From: Rubrobacter taiwanensis
GTDB taxonomy: Bacteria > Actinomycetota > Rubrobacteria > Rubrobacterales > Rubrobacteraceae
DNA: 64,000 nt
Assembly (NCBI RefSeq): GCF_004337705.1
Contig: NZ_SKBU01000015.1
Location: 300,686-364,685, forward strand
Reading direction: 5' to 3'
Shown here: piece after piece, positions 41,874 through 49,947 of the stretch
Layout of the letters: each line of letters opens with the position of its first letter
Position numbering within the stretch: position 1 is the first letter of the stretch
The notes under the pieces: generated by a model
What the model was told of the DNA's origin: nothing
Databases searched by the model: none
Seen by the model: the letters and a program-made list of their open reading frames with translations, nothing else
Made by a program: the position numbers and the translations under genes

Positions 41874-42593
41874 TTGGAAGAGGAGCTGCTCAGCACTGAG
41901 GAAGTCGCCGGGTATCTGGGGGTAGAGCCGGTAACGGTCTGGCGCTGGTGTCGGGAGGGGGTGTTACCCTGTGCTAAGATTGGGCGCTCCTGGCGCATCC
42001 GGCGCTCGGCGGTTGAGGAGTTCGTGCGGAGGAACGAGCGTTCCGGCACGCTGGCGGACAGGCTGCGCGCTTTTCTGGAGATACCGGACAACGTATTCGC
42101 CGTCACTCAGACCCCCGATCTCATGCTCCGGCTGAACGCGGCGTTCTTCCGGGTGGGAGAGGCGCGGGGCGGAACGCTCGTCAAGTACCGTGGCGAGGGT
42201 CGGGAGCAGTCCGCGGAGAGGCTGCGCGCCGAGCTGGAGAGCGAGGGGCTGGACGCGGCGCTGCATCTCGCTGCCGAGAGCGAGGTTCCGGGGAGGCGCG
42301 CCGATGAGCTGAGGCGGCTGGTAGAGGACCGGCCGGACGACGGGCGCCCCATGTGGGTCAACTACGACTGGGAGCGCCGCCTCCCTCCGGAGGCGGCGCT
42401 CGAGCAGCAGCGCGGTATTACGGAGCTGGCCAGAGACAGCGAGCTCGTGATCATGACCACTGTGCTCGATTCGGAGCTGGACAGGTGGCCGGGTGTGCTG
42501 CAGCGGCGGGCGCAGCTCATGCACTCGGGGGCCATCTGGATGTCGGAGACGGGGCTGGCTCTGAGCCGCGTCACGCCGCTGCCCTCTCTCTGA
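41874..42593 (+). CDS. Excisionase-type HTH regulator with MEDS/DcmR-like sensor domain
   Basis: A 239-residue protein. Residues 1-55 are a MerR/excisionase-type winged helix (LLSTEEVAGYLGVEPVTVWRWC ... KIGRSWRIRRSAVEEFVRR). The rest (VFAVTQTPDLMLRLNAAFFRV ... HSGAIWMSETGLALSRV) resembles the MEDS sensory domain of DcmR-type regulators, a tentative call made from architecture. The TTG start at 41874 follows AGAGGGGGAAG. It diverges from ino1 across the tandem TTTACCGTA repeat, so it may control thermolyte synthesis. Its 3' end overlaps the tail of a broken PIN toxin gene on the other strand. Confidence 0.72.
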   Translation: MEEELLSTEEVAGYLGVEPVTVWRWCREGVLPCAKIGRSWRIRRSAVEEFVRRNERSGTLADRLRAFLEIPDNVFAVTQTPDLMLRLNAAFFRVGEARGGTLVKYRGEGREQSAERLRAELESEGLDAALHLAAESEVPGRRADELRRLVEDRPDDGRPMWVNYDWERRLPPEAALEQQRGITELARDSELVIMTTVLDSELDRWPGVLQRRAQLMHSGAIWMSETGLALSRVTPLPSL

Positions 42594-42852
42594 TGGGGGC
42601 TATCCGCACGCCGGCGTCGCCTACGGGCGCGCCCAACCGCTCCAGCTCGCCCGTATCCCTCCATAGCGCCTGGCAGCGGCAGCATCGAAGGGTAAGACGG
42701 TCAGGTTGGGGAGCAGTGTGTCTTCGATGGTGGCGGTATGCTCCCTGAGCCTGTACGCCCCGTAGATGAGCTCTCCGACACCCTCGAAACCAGCCCGCCG
42801 GGCGGGGAGCGCTCCATCAAGTTGCTCAGGATATCCGTGTCGAGAAGTTGCA
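42571..42852 (-). pseudogene. Broken VapC PIN-domain toxin, with a VapB scrap upstream
   Basis: Pieces of one PIN domain lie in different frames: MQLLDTDILSNLMERSPPGG from the ATG at 42852, then GELIYGAYRLREHT...LLPNLTVLPFDAAAARRYGGIRA, then ELERLGAPVGDAGVRIAPIRER ending at TGA 42571. At least two frameshifts separate them and the last helices are missing. Upstream, to about 42920, the tail MLDESYAERGCDTGRPVDLGS ends just before the toxin start and reads like the end of a VapB antitoxin. I see no gene in the rest of 42921-43117. Confidence 0.7.
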
Positions 42853-43117
42853 TCAGCTGCCGAGATCCACGGGACGCCCGGTGTCGCATCCGCGCTCCGC
42901 ATAGCTCTCATCGAGCATCGCATCGAGGTCACCATTCCCGGCCCCGCGCAAGACTACCGCCGTCCGCAGCCTACTCCCTTCCCCTATCTCTTGCGAACCC
43001 CCTCCTCACCATAACCACAAGGTCTGATTTAATTATACGATACGCTACTTGCCTTATTAGCTTCTGGCCTGCGGGAGTCCGAGTTCCCCCTCCACGCTCT
43101 GGTAAAATGTCTTGGGA

Positions 43118-43330
43118 ATGGATCTCCACAAGAAACTCATTGAGGAGCGCAAGAGAGCGATCAGGGAGGAAGGATACCCCCCTTATATCCCTCCTGCACT
43201 TCGGGATCTGGTGGAGAAAGGGCACCAGTCTCAGGGCAGTGCTTATATGCTGCACTCTCTCAAGAGTCGCTATCCCGGAGCGTACCGTTACCTGACCGAA
43301 CAGAAGGTCCAGAGGCGCTTCTCTCTCTGA
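43118..43330 (+). CDS. Small protein of unknown function (70 aa), possibly leaderless
   Basis: I do not recognise it. The sequence begins MDLHKKLIEERKRAIREEG and is highly charged with a proline-containing turn (YPPYIPPALRDLVEKG), so it is probably helical. TAAAAT ends nine bases before the ATG, which would put the transcription start almost at the start codon; no Shine-Dalgarno is visible. An in-frame TTG lies two codons earlier. Confidence 0.5.
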   Translation: MDLHKKLIEERKRAIREEGYPPYIPPALRDLVEKGHQSQGSAYMLHSLKSRYPGAYRYLTEQKVQRRFSL

Positions 43331-43447
43331 GGGAGGCTCTTTCCTCCTCCGTTTGTTTCCGAGGGGCTCCGGAGAAGCGTCTCCGGGGCCCGTCCGGCCG
43401 CGCTGTATAATCTCCTCCCCGATCTCTTCGGGAAGGGGGACAGGAAG

Positions 43448-43756
43448 GTGAGGCAGGTGGCCGAGTCGGAGATCACGGTCTGTCAGGGAGAGCACTCGGC
43501 CAGCGTCCGGAACATGCTGAAGTTCATGGGAGCTTTTGAGACTCCCCTGCTCGCAGGAGAGCGGGTTACCGTGCGGGCTGAGGGCGAGGACGCCCAGAGG
43601 GCCGTAGGGTTCATGGCCGGGGTGATCTCGGGCGAGATCCCTCGCGAACGATGGAAGTCTCCTGAAGCCATAGAGCACTACCGGGCCTGCGCCCCAAAGA
43701 AGCAGAAAAAGCACGAGGAGAAGAGGAGCAGAGTGGATGAGGGTGTGGCTCGATGA
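43448..43756 (+). CDS. Small protein, weakly HPr-like C-terminal half, coupled to the cREC gene
   Basis: A 102-residue protein of unknown role. The middle, LAGERVTVRAEGEDAQRAVGFMAGVI, recalls the last strand and helix of the phosphocarrier HPr (GxxVTVxAxGxDAxxAL), but the phosphorylated histidine site and central strands are absent, so I do not call it HPr. The C-terminus is lysine-rich (APKKQKKHEEKR). TATAAT lies at 43406-43411, and the GTG start at 43448 follows GGGGGACAGGAA. It overlaps the next gene by 20 bases, so the two are probably translated together. Confidence 0.5.
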   Translation: MRQVAESEITVCQGEHSASVRNMLKFMGAFETPLLAGERVTVRAEGEDAQRAVGFMAGVISGEIPRERWKSPEAIEHYRACAPKKQKKHEEKRSRVDEGVAR

Positions 43757-44045
43757 CCTGCGCCCGGCCCCCGGGGGCTGGGAGTGGGCCAGGACGGTCG
43801 AGGAGGCTATTATCTCCCTGCTATCTGAGAACGAGGTGAAGGAGATGTCGCTCGACCATGACCTCGGAGAGGGGATAGAAGAGGGCTACGCCCTGTGCCT
43901 GTGGATGGCCGAGCATGGGGTATGGCCCACCCGCAGAATAGCCGTACACTCGGCCAACCCTCCCGGAGCGGAGAGGATGTGCGGCGTCATAGAGCGGTAT
44001 GGCACCTACCGCCGGGCACCGGGGACGAAGCGCTTCGAGCGCTAG
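43737..44045 (+). CDS. cREC-type (cyclic-phosphate processing receiver) protein
   Basis: A 102-residue single-domain protein. WLDDLRPAPGGWEWARTVEEAI, MSLDHDLGEGIEEGYALCLWM and RIAVHSANPPGAERMCGVIERY match the small receiver-like cREC family predicted from genome surveys to act on cyclic nucleotide-phosphate signals; the acid pair DD and the DHD motif could bind metal. No reaction has been established to my knowledge, so function is open. It overlaps the small HPr-like gene. The 270 bases that follow, up to the XRE gene, hold only a doubtful short frame. Confidence 0.7.
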   Translation: MRVWLDDLRPAPGGWEWARTVEEAIISLLSENEVKEMSLDHDLGEGIEEGYALCLWMAEHGVWPTRRIAVHSANPPGAERMCGVIERYGTYRRAPGTKRFER

Positions 44046-44156
44046 AGCGTGGCTCTCGGAGAGCCGTAGCCTACGCCTTCCTGCAAGCTGGAATCGAGAC
44101 CAGGTGCAATTGGGTGCGATCAAGAGCCCGAGTCTGGATACATAAACCCTATCACT

Positions 44157-44354
44157 ATGCTGGATCTGGTAGATTTCAGGTGCGATGGGTTGACAAGCGC
44201 TGACTTTCTCTCGGACCCGAAGGAATTCATGTTCGCCCTGCACCGGAACGCAGCGTACTGGAAGCGGAGCCGGGAGATGATCCGGCAAGAAGAAGGTGTA
44301 GACTTTCAGCTTCTATGGCAGGGGAGAAGCTGGCGAGGGAATTTGGAGCGTTAG
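44157..44354 (+). CDS. Doubtful short open frame (65 aa)
   Basis: Begins MLDLVDFRCDGLTSADFL. It has an ATG, no clear ribosome site, and its end overlaps the XRE gene by 40 bases. I recognise no family. It may be noise or a fragment left by earlier rearrangement. Confidence 0.2.
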   Translation: MLDLVDFRCDGLTSADFLSDPKEFMFALHRNAAYWKRSREMIRQEEGVDFQLLWQGRSWRGNLER

Positions 44355-44545
44355 TCCGGCGAATGAGATTGGAGCAAGGTCTATCTCAGGAGCGGCCGGG
44401 CGGGATCTGCGGCCTGCACCGCAACTGCATCGGGACGATTGAGCGGGCAGAGAGAATCCCCAGCATCGTCGTAGCAAACAAGATCGTCCAGGCCTTCGGA
44501 CTGTCATTATCCGATCTCTTCCTGAAGAAACGGGAGGGTGGTTGA
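44315..44545 (+). CDS. XRE-family helix-turn-helix protein
   Basis: A 76-residue Cro/CI-type DNA-binding protein: FGALVRRMRLEQGLSQERPGG is the entry, GLHRNCIGTIERAERIPSI the recognition part, and VQAFGLSLSDLFLKKREGG the end. No partner is evident. Its stop codon lies where the 3' fragment of an IS1182-like transposase begins on the other strand, so it marks a rearrangement boundary and may have lost a downstream partner gene. Confidence 0.7.
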   Translation: MAGEKLAREFGALVRRMRLEQGLSQERPGGICGLHRNCIGTIERAERIPSIVVANKIVQAFGLSLSDLFLKKREGG

Positions 44546-45221
44546 GCTGTTTTCGCTACCGGATACGATCTCCTTCAGGTGGGCGGCGCGCTCCTCCGGG
44601 TCGGACCAATCGATCTCGGGCTTCTCGGGAGCTTGGGGATCGATGTACCACCGAAGCCTCTCCGAGAAAGCCCGGCTCAGCTCGCCGGTGCGTATCCGAG
44701 CGAGCGCAACAGCTTGCGAGTAGCACCCCGGATGAGGGTGTACGTATCCCTCGCTCCCGCGGCCCCGAGGATATGAGAGCTGTCCAAAAGCTGGGTGGCG
44801 TCCTTCGCGATCAGCCCGACCTTTCGGGCGGAGTTCACCAGTCGCTCAAACAACGAGCGCTCCAGGCCACACTCGAGCAGTTTGCGCCTGAAGCGGCACA
44901 ACACGGTCGCGTCAAAGCCCCCGTCTTCGAGTCCGATTCCGAGGGCGTACTTCCATCTCAGATCGAAGCGCATCCGCTGCTCGGCCTCGGCGTCGGAGCA
45001 GTCGTCATGGTACTCAAGGAGCATCGCGAGGACGACCAAAGACGGAGGTATGGACGGCCTCCTGCCCCTCGGTGAATTCTTGTATAGCGGAGCGTAGTCC
45101 TCGTCGTCAACAAGGACATCCCTCCATATTTGGCCAGGCGGGCGTAAAACGAGTCGGTGGGGATCATCTCCGACCACGGCTGATGAGGAACGGGAGGCAA
45201 ATCGCTGCGACGGCGCATCAT
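44535..45221 (-). pseudogene. IS1182-like transposase relic
   Basis: The start MMRRRSDLPPVPHQPWSEM is at 45221. After a frameshift near 45130 the frame continues RDVLVDDEDYAPLYKNSPRG...LVVLAMLLEYHDDCSDAEAEQRMRFDLRWKYALG, the N-terminal part typical of IS1182/DUF772 transposases. A second frameshift near 44677 leads to ELSRAFSERLRWYIDPQAPEK. The whole catalytic C-terminal half is missing, cut off where the XRE gene ends. Confidence 0.8.
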
Positions 45222-45307
45222 CGGAAAAGCTCCTTCGCTAAGGGTGCTCCGATCCTACATCCGCGAGCCGAAAACGGCCAATAAATCAGCGGCTTCCTAG
45301 TGCTCTG

Positions 45308-45567
45308 TTACTCTTGCAGTGAAGGGTAGAGTCGCTTGAGCTTGATGCGCGCATCCTCCGTAGTGAAGCGCCAGTCGATCTTATTGCCGGCGGCATCTCG
45401 CCGTTCCTGCCAGGCTAGCGCCTCGGCCTGCAGGGTCTCGAAATCTGGCACTCGTCGATCCAGACACTGCCTACCGAGCACGCTCAGTTCGATCTCGGCC
45501 ATGTTGAGCCATGAGCCATGCACCGGCGTGTAGCAAAACTCTATCTTCTTGGAGAGGCGCCTCGGTA
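45308..45567 (-). pseudogene. IS630-like transposase, C-terminal fragment
   Basis: KIEFCYTPVHGSWLNMAEIELSVLGRQCL through KIDWRFTTEDARIKLKRLYPSLQE is the last third of an IS630 DDE transposase, including the region of the final catalytic glutamate. The upstream part is cut off at about 45567, where the IS256-like relic begins. Confidence 0.8.
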
Positions 45568-46406
45568 GTGTCCCAGGGAGTGTGTAGAAAAGGTCGTTGA
45601 CGAAGAGAAGGCCACCGTGTGGTTCCTGAAAGAGAGCCAATCGAACAGGAAGGACACACGCGATGGCCGACGAACTGAGGATAGGCTTAGAGCAGTTGTT
45701 GCGCAAGGCCCACATCGAGCACGACGCAGATTTCCTTAGGGAGGGCGTCAGAGCCCTCAGCCAGGTGCTGATGGAGCTGGAGGTCGAGGAGCACCTACCG
45801 AAGCTTCTCGCCACGAGCGTAGCGCAGAGCGCACCGGCTACCGGGATAGGAGCTGGGAGACCAGGGTAGGCACGGTGAAGCTGAAGGTCCCAAGAGTCCG
45901 CGACGGAAGCTTTTTCCCTTCGCTGTTGGATCCGAGAAGGAAAGCCGAGAGGGCGCTCCTGTGCGGTGGTACAGGAAGCTTACCTACACACGGGGTATCG
46001 ACCCGCAAGGTCGACGAGCTGGTGCAGGCTCTAGGGATGAGCGGCATCTCCAAAAAGCCAGGTCAGTAGGCTCTGCGAAGAGCTGGACGAAGAGGTGGGT
46101 CGCTTCCGCAACAGAGAGCTCACAGAACAATCCCTTGGAGAGGTTAAACAAGGAGGTCAAGCGTAGGACGGAGGTGGTAGGCATATTTCCTAACGAGGCT
46201 GCTGTGATCCGCCTTGTCGGGGCGATCTTGAATGAGCAGCATGACGAGTGGCAGGTAGGCAAGCGTTACTTCGATGCCGGCTCGCTGGCGAAGCTGGAGA
46301 ATCGAAGCGAAGAGCAGGCCGGTGCGCATCAGCCTCCTCTAATAGGAGGCTAGAGAAGAGGTGGAAGTAGGGCCACACGGTGTTAATTACACACTTGACG
46401 GGACAC
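45568..46406 (+). mobile_element. IS256-like insertion sequence relic with internal deletion
   Basis: The ends are inverted repeats: GTGTCCC...AGTGTGTA reading in from 45568, and GTGTCCCGTCAAGTGTGTAA on the opposite strand from 46406. Inside are pieces of an IS256-type transposase: RIGLEQLLRKAHIEHDADFLREGVRAL (45663 on), [22 protein letters not shown] (45875 on), [16 protein letters not shown], then directly [24 protein letters not shown]. Most of the DDE core is missing, and there are frameshifts. The flanking bases show no target duplication by eye. Confidence 0.8.
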
Positions 46407-46429
46407 GTACCATAGACAGCCTGATGGCG

Positions 46430-46574
46430 ACCCAGGCAAAGTCTCCAGGGGTATGATGCGCTCGTCACCGCCAACACCCGTAACTTCAAGCGCACCGGCA
46501 TCGAGGTGCTCAACCCCTTCTCACCCGCTGAAATTCACCTCGCTGAGCCGGTGTTATTTGTTATTACTTATTAG
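46430..46574 (+). pseudogene. PIN-domain (VapC-type) C-terminal fragment
   Basis: The frame GYDALVTANTRNFKRTGIEVLNP resembles the last strand and helix of VapC toxins (xxLVTxNxxxFxxxGxxVxNP) and runs to a TAG at 46574. There is no start and no upstream half; the IS256-like relic lies just before it, so that insertion or a later deletion probably removed the rest. Confidence 0.5.
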
Positions 46575-46653
46575 AACAAGTATGTGGAATATCATACGGC
46601 CATCGAATATACTGCATAGTGTTACACATCTGGATAATCGATTGGAGAAAGCG

Positions 46654-46863
46654 ATGGAAACTGTCAAACTATCACCCAAGTATCAGATAGTGGTCCCGAA
46701 GCGGATCCGCAAGGACCTTGATCTCCATCCTGGGCAGGAAATTGCGATTATGCGCTACCGAGGGCGTATCGAGCTGGTGCCGGTGAGGCCGGTGCGCCAG
46801 ATGCGAGGATTTCTTCGTGGTGTTGAGCCAACTATAGAGCGTGAGCCGGATCGAGAGCTGTGA
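46654..46863 (+). CDS. AbrB/SpoVT-family antitoxin
   Basis: A 69-residue swapped-hairpin DNA-binding protein: METVKLSPKYQIVVPKRIRKDLDLHPGQEIAI is the AbrB domain, and the C-terminal tail (RGFLRGVEPTIEREPDREL) would neutralise the toxin. The ATG at 46654 follows GGAGAAAGC. Its stop overlaps the toxin start (GTGA). The AT-rich DNA at 46545-46650 probably contains the autoregulated promoter. Confidence 0.88.
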   Translation: METVKLSPKYQIVVPKRIRKDLDLHPGQEIAIMRYRGRIELVPVRPVRQMRGFLRGVEPTIEREPDREL

Positions 46864-47258
46864 GTGCTCCCGAAAAGCGTGTGGTCGACTCCTCGGGCTG
46901 GATCGAGTATTTCGCCGATGGCCCGAACGCGGACTTCTTCTCTGAGGCGATCGAGGATACTTCAGCGCTGGTGGTACCGACCATAAGCCTCTATGAGGTG
47001 TTCAAGAGGCTGTTGAGGGAGCCGGGTGGTGAGGACGATGCGCTGCAGGTAGTCGCGGTGATGCAGCGCGGGCTGGTGGTGGACCTGGATGCGGAGCTCT
47101 CGTTGGAGGCGGCGAGGACGGCATACGATCTCGGTCTTCCGATGGCCGACAGCGTGATCCTGGCCACCGCTCGCCGCCACAGGGCTATCCTTCTTACCCA
47201 AGACTCCGACTTCAAAGACATCCCCGGGGTGCGCTATGTAGAGAAGAAGAGAGGCTAA
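46860..47258 (+). CDS. PIN-domain ribonuclease toxin (VapC type)
   Basis: A 132-residue toxin with all PIN acidic residues in place: Asp10 (RVVDSSGWIEYF), Glu46 (ISLYEVFK), Asp97 (LPMADSVILATA) and Asp115/Asp117 (LLTQDSDFKDIPG). It should cut RNA, probably a specific tRNA. It pairs with the AbrB-type antitoxin four bases upstream. Unlike almost everything around it, this pair is fully intact. Its 3' end overlaps that of the IS630-like relic on the other strand by four bases. Confidence 0.9.
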   Translation: MSAPEKRVVDSSGWIEYFADGPNADFFSEAIEDTSALVVPTISLYEVFKRLLREPGGEDDALQVVAVMQRGLVVDLDAELSLEAARTAYDLGLPMADSVILATARRHRAILLTQDSDFKDIPGVRYVEKKRG

Positions 47259-47875
47259 GTATCTCCAAGTGAATATTGAACCTCCACGGCTCCCAGTAGG
47301 CGCAAAGCGTGCATCACAGCCTGCTTCAACTCAGCCACCGAATCATAGAACCGCCGTGGCATCAGGAAACCCTTGAGCCTGCGCCACACTCCCTCGATGA
47401 GATTCAGGTGCAGACAGTAGGCCGGTAGCCGGTAGAGAGTGAGCCCCCGCCCCTCCCATTCCGCCTCACGCTCCCGGAGGACTCCGGCGGTGTGAAACGG
47501 GGCGTTGTCCAAGACCACCACGCAAGGTTTGCCCCCCTGCTCGGCCTCGTGAGCCCGGGCGTCCAGGTAGAGAAGCACCTTCCCGCTGTCGCACGAACCT
47601 TCTAGCATCCTGTATTCCAGACGCTCATGGCCTTCGCCTTCCACCCGGAGCAGCGTGCCCATGAGGTTGACGCGTCCCTCAGAACCTCATCTCCTCTTCA
47701 CTCGGTGCTGGTAAGCCTGGCCCTTCTTCGTCCAGGTGTGTGTCGAGGGCAAGCACAGGTAGAAGACGCTCTCATCGAGATACCTCAGTATGATCTCTCC
47801 CTCCCGATGGTAACGCCTCACCTGCTCCAGCGCCTCGCCCATGCCGCCTCTTCTCGTAGCGGCCTTCGCTTCCAC
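47255..47875 (-). pseudogene. IS630-like transposase relic (second copy type)
   Basis: The frame from about 47805 (IILRYLDESVFYLCLPSTHTWTKKGQAYQH) stops after a frameshift at 47687. It continues as GSEGRVNLMGTLLRVEGEG...VVVLDNAPFHTAGVLREREAEW...YRLPAYCLHLNLIEGVWRRL, which holds the DDE motifs. The N-terminal helix-turn-helix half is missing; in its place the frame continues upstream into an HsdR-like segment. Confidence 0.8.
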
Positions 47876-47908
47876 GAGGATTGCCGGGATGCCGTTTCTC
47901 AGGCGTTG
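47806..47908 (-). pseudogene. HsdR-like restriction endonuclease scrap joined to the transposase relic
   Basis: RNGIPAILVEAKAATRRGG then GEALEQVRRYHREG resembles the nuclease core of type I restriction subunits (NGIPLVxIExK...EALxQxxRY), with the ExK catalytic pattern in VEAK. Only about 34 residues remain, without a start codon, and the frame runs directly into the transposase sequence. It belongs with the hsdM relic 600 bases away. Confidence 0.5.
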
Positions 47909-48217
47909 TCATCTCCCTCCTCCATCTCCTTCAGGATAACCTCCAGCCGGCCCGCCAGGTTCGGAAGGTCGTCCCGGACGATGGCCTCGATGATCTCCAT
48001 GTCCACGTCGAAATACTCGTGGATGACGCGGTTGCGGGTATCCGCTATCTCCCTCCACGGCACTTCGGGATGCCTCTCCCGAAGCTCAGGGGTAACCCGC
48101 CCGGCTGCCTCTCCCAGTATTTCCAGTAGCCTTGCGAGAGCGAGCGCGGTCTCCTCATCCGGGTCTAGGCTCCTAATCCTATGGCGCGGCGGGAGGCGTC
48201 TAGCATGTGCCTGAGCC
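47899..48217 (-). pseudogene. HepT-type HEPN toxin with frameshift
   Basis: [15 protein letters not shown] (near 48205-48160) is in one frame and [28 protein letters not shown]...[24 protein letters not shown] in another. The HEPN RNase motif R-x4-H is intact (RNRVIH), but the N-terminal helix is cut off by a one-base shift and a short deletion. No internal start codon restores it. The partner antitoxin gene just upstream is intact. Confidence 0.72.
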
Positions 48218-48234
48218 GGGCCTCATCCCCCGGC

Positions 48235-48546
48235 CTACGAGACCCGCGAGGCCGGCTCATAAAGCGGCTGGCTCTGCCTCACAACATCGTCCCGGAAGTA
48301 GCGGCTGAGGCTCCGGTATGTATGCAGGTCCACCGGATGCCCCATGAGTTCAGAGAGTTCCCGCTGCAGCTCTACGAAACCGAAGCCGGGAGTCCTTCCC
48401 GGCTCAAACTCGACCAGCACGTCCAGGTCGCTCTCCGGCCCGAAGTCCTCGCGCAGCACGGAGCCAAAGAGAGAGAGCTGCTTAACGTGGTAGCGTCGGC
48501 AAATCTCTTCCAGAGCCTCCCGGGGCACCTCGCTTCGCAAGTTCAT
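48235..48546 (-). CDS. MntA-type minimal nucleotidyltransferase antitoxin
   Basis: A 103-residue nucleotidyltransferase. The catalytic signature is GS (residues 28-29) with D40 and D42 (SDLDVLVEF), preceded by QLSLFGSVLREDFG. In MntA-HepT modules this enzyme adds AMP to a tyrosine of HepT and so disarms the toxin. The reading frame is complete here although the toxin gene behind it is broken, so the protein may be an orphan. The promoter is not evident. Confidence 0.82.
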   Translation of the reverse strand: MNLRSEVPREALEEICRRYHVKQLSLFGSVLREDFGPESDLDVLVEFEPGRTPGFGFVELQRELSELMGHPVDLHTYRSLSRYFRDDVVRQSQPLYEPASRVS

Positions 48547-48551
48547 AACCT

Positions 48552-49947
48552 CTATTGTACAGCCCGCCGCGATCCCAGCCCCAAACCGCGCAGTACCTCA
48601 TCGAGCCTCCTGTCGGCCTCCTCCCACTCCTCCTCTGCCTCCTGCAGGAGCACCACAGAGCCTCTTCAAGGGGTACGGCCTCCTCCTGCTCTGTCCCGGC
48701 TACATACCTGCTGGGAGAGAGGTTGCAGCCGTTCTTTGCGATCTCCTCGCGGGAGACGATGGCAGAGATGCCCTCCTCTTCCCTCCACTCGTGGTAGATC
48801 CTGGCTATCCGGTCGGCGTGCTCTTCGGTGAGGTGGTTCTTCGGCCTGCTCTTCTCAAAGAGCTTGGAGGCATTGATCAGGAGTATCTCCCCTGGATGGG
48901 ACTTCTTCCTGTTGATATCAGGATGATTCCGGGGGCAGTGGTGTTGCAGAAGAGGTTCCCGGGCAGGAGGATAACGGCCTCTATGAGATCCCCCTCGGAG
49001 ATGGCGCTGCCCTCGACGAACGCCTTGCGGATGTCCCGCTCTTTGTTCGAGCCGGTGTTCCCGCTGCCCCGGCTCACGGCCCCGGTATCGAGGACGACGG
49101 CCATCCTACCGCCCTCGTTGAGGGAAGAGAGCATGTGCTGTACCCATCCCCAGTCCGCGCTTGAGGAGGGAGGAAGGCCATAGGAGAACCTCTCGTAGGG
49201 ATCGTGCTCGTAGACCTCGGAGGAGAATTTCTGGTTCCACATCGGGTTTGCGGCGACGAGATCGCAGCACCGCTTCAGTCTCCCGTCTTCCACAAACCTC
49301 GGGTGGTTCATCGTATCCCCGAGAGCCACCTCCCCCTGCATCTCGTGGATAAAGGCGTTCATCTTCGCCATAGCGAAAGTGGAGGGGTTGATCTCCTGCC
49401 CATCCAGCATCAGAGGATGAATTTCAGAAGGGAGTTTTCGCCCATTTTCCTTCTTCCCATACTTCTCAAGCAGCCGCAGGTGGCACTTAATGAGGAGGCC
49501 GAGCGACCCGGCGCATGGATCGTAGGCGCTCATTCCCGGGGCGGGGTCCAGGATGCGGGACATAAGAACCCCCACCTCACGCGGAGTGTAAAATTCCCCC
49601 GCGCTCTGTCCCTGCCCTTCCGCGAACTTCCTCAACAGGTACTCGTAAGTCCTGCCCCCAGGATATCCGGCTCCACATCATCGAGCCTCCGGGGGGATAT
49701 AGAAGCGGACCATCCTCCGGTCGCCCCCGGCTGCCTCGGCGGCCAGAGCCTCGCCGCCCAGCTCCTCGGCGTACCGGCGAATCTCGTCCTCGAAGACATA
49801 AGAGACGCTCTTCAAGAAGATGAGGGAGAGAATGTAGTCTCTAAACTTCGGAGCGTCCACAGGACCCCGAATAACGCAGGCCGCCTCCCACAGCCAGCCT
49901 TTAAGCGCCGGGATATCCAGCTTACTCCGCGAGTCCCTCGCCACCAA
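48552..49947 (-). pseudogene. Type I restriction-modification methyltransferase hsdM, frameshifted
   Basis: Three or more frame fragments. MVARDSRSKLDIPALKGWLW...SVSYVFEDEIRRYAEEL (N-terminal domain) ends at 49678. TYEYLLRKFAEGQGQSAGEF...MSAYDPCAGSLGLL (SAM site) with DLVAANPMWNQKF (catalytic NPxW form) covers 49660-48890. Then KSHPGEILLINASKLFEKSRPK...ISAIVSREEIAKNGCNLSPSRY follows, and a final piece to TAG at 48552. Each break is a one-base shift. No hsdS gene is visible and hsdR survives only as a scrap. Confidence 0.82.

Noticed and set aside
43448-43756. Phosphocarrier HPr
   Set aside because: Only the last strand and helix resemble HPr; the active-site histidine and central strands are missing.
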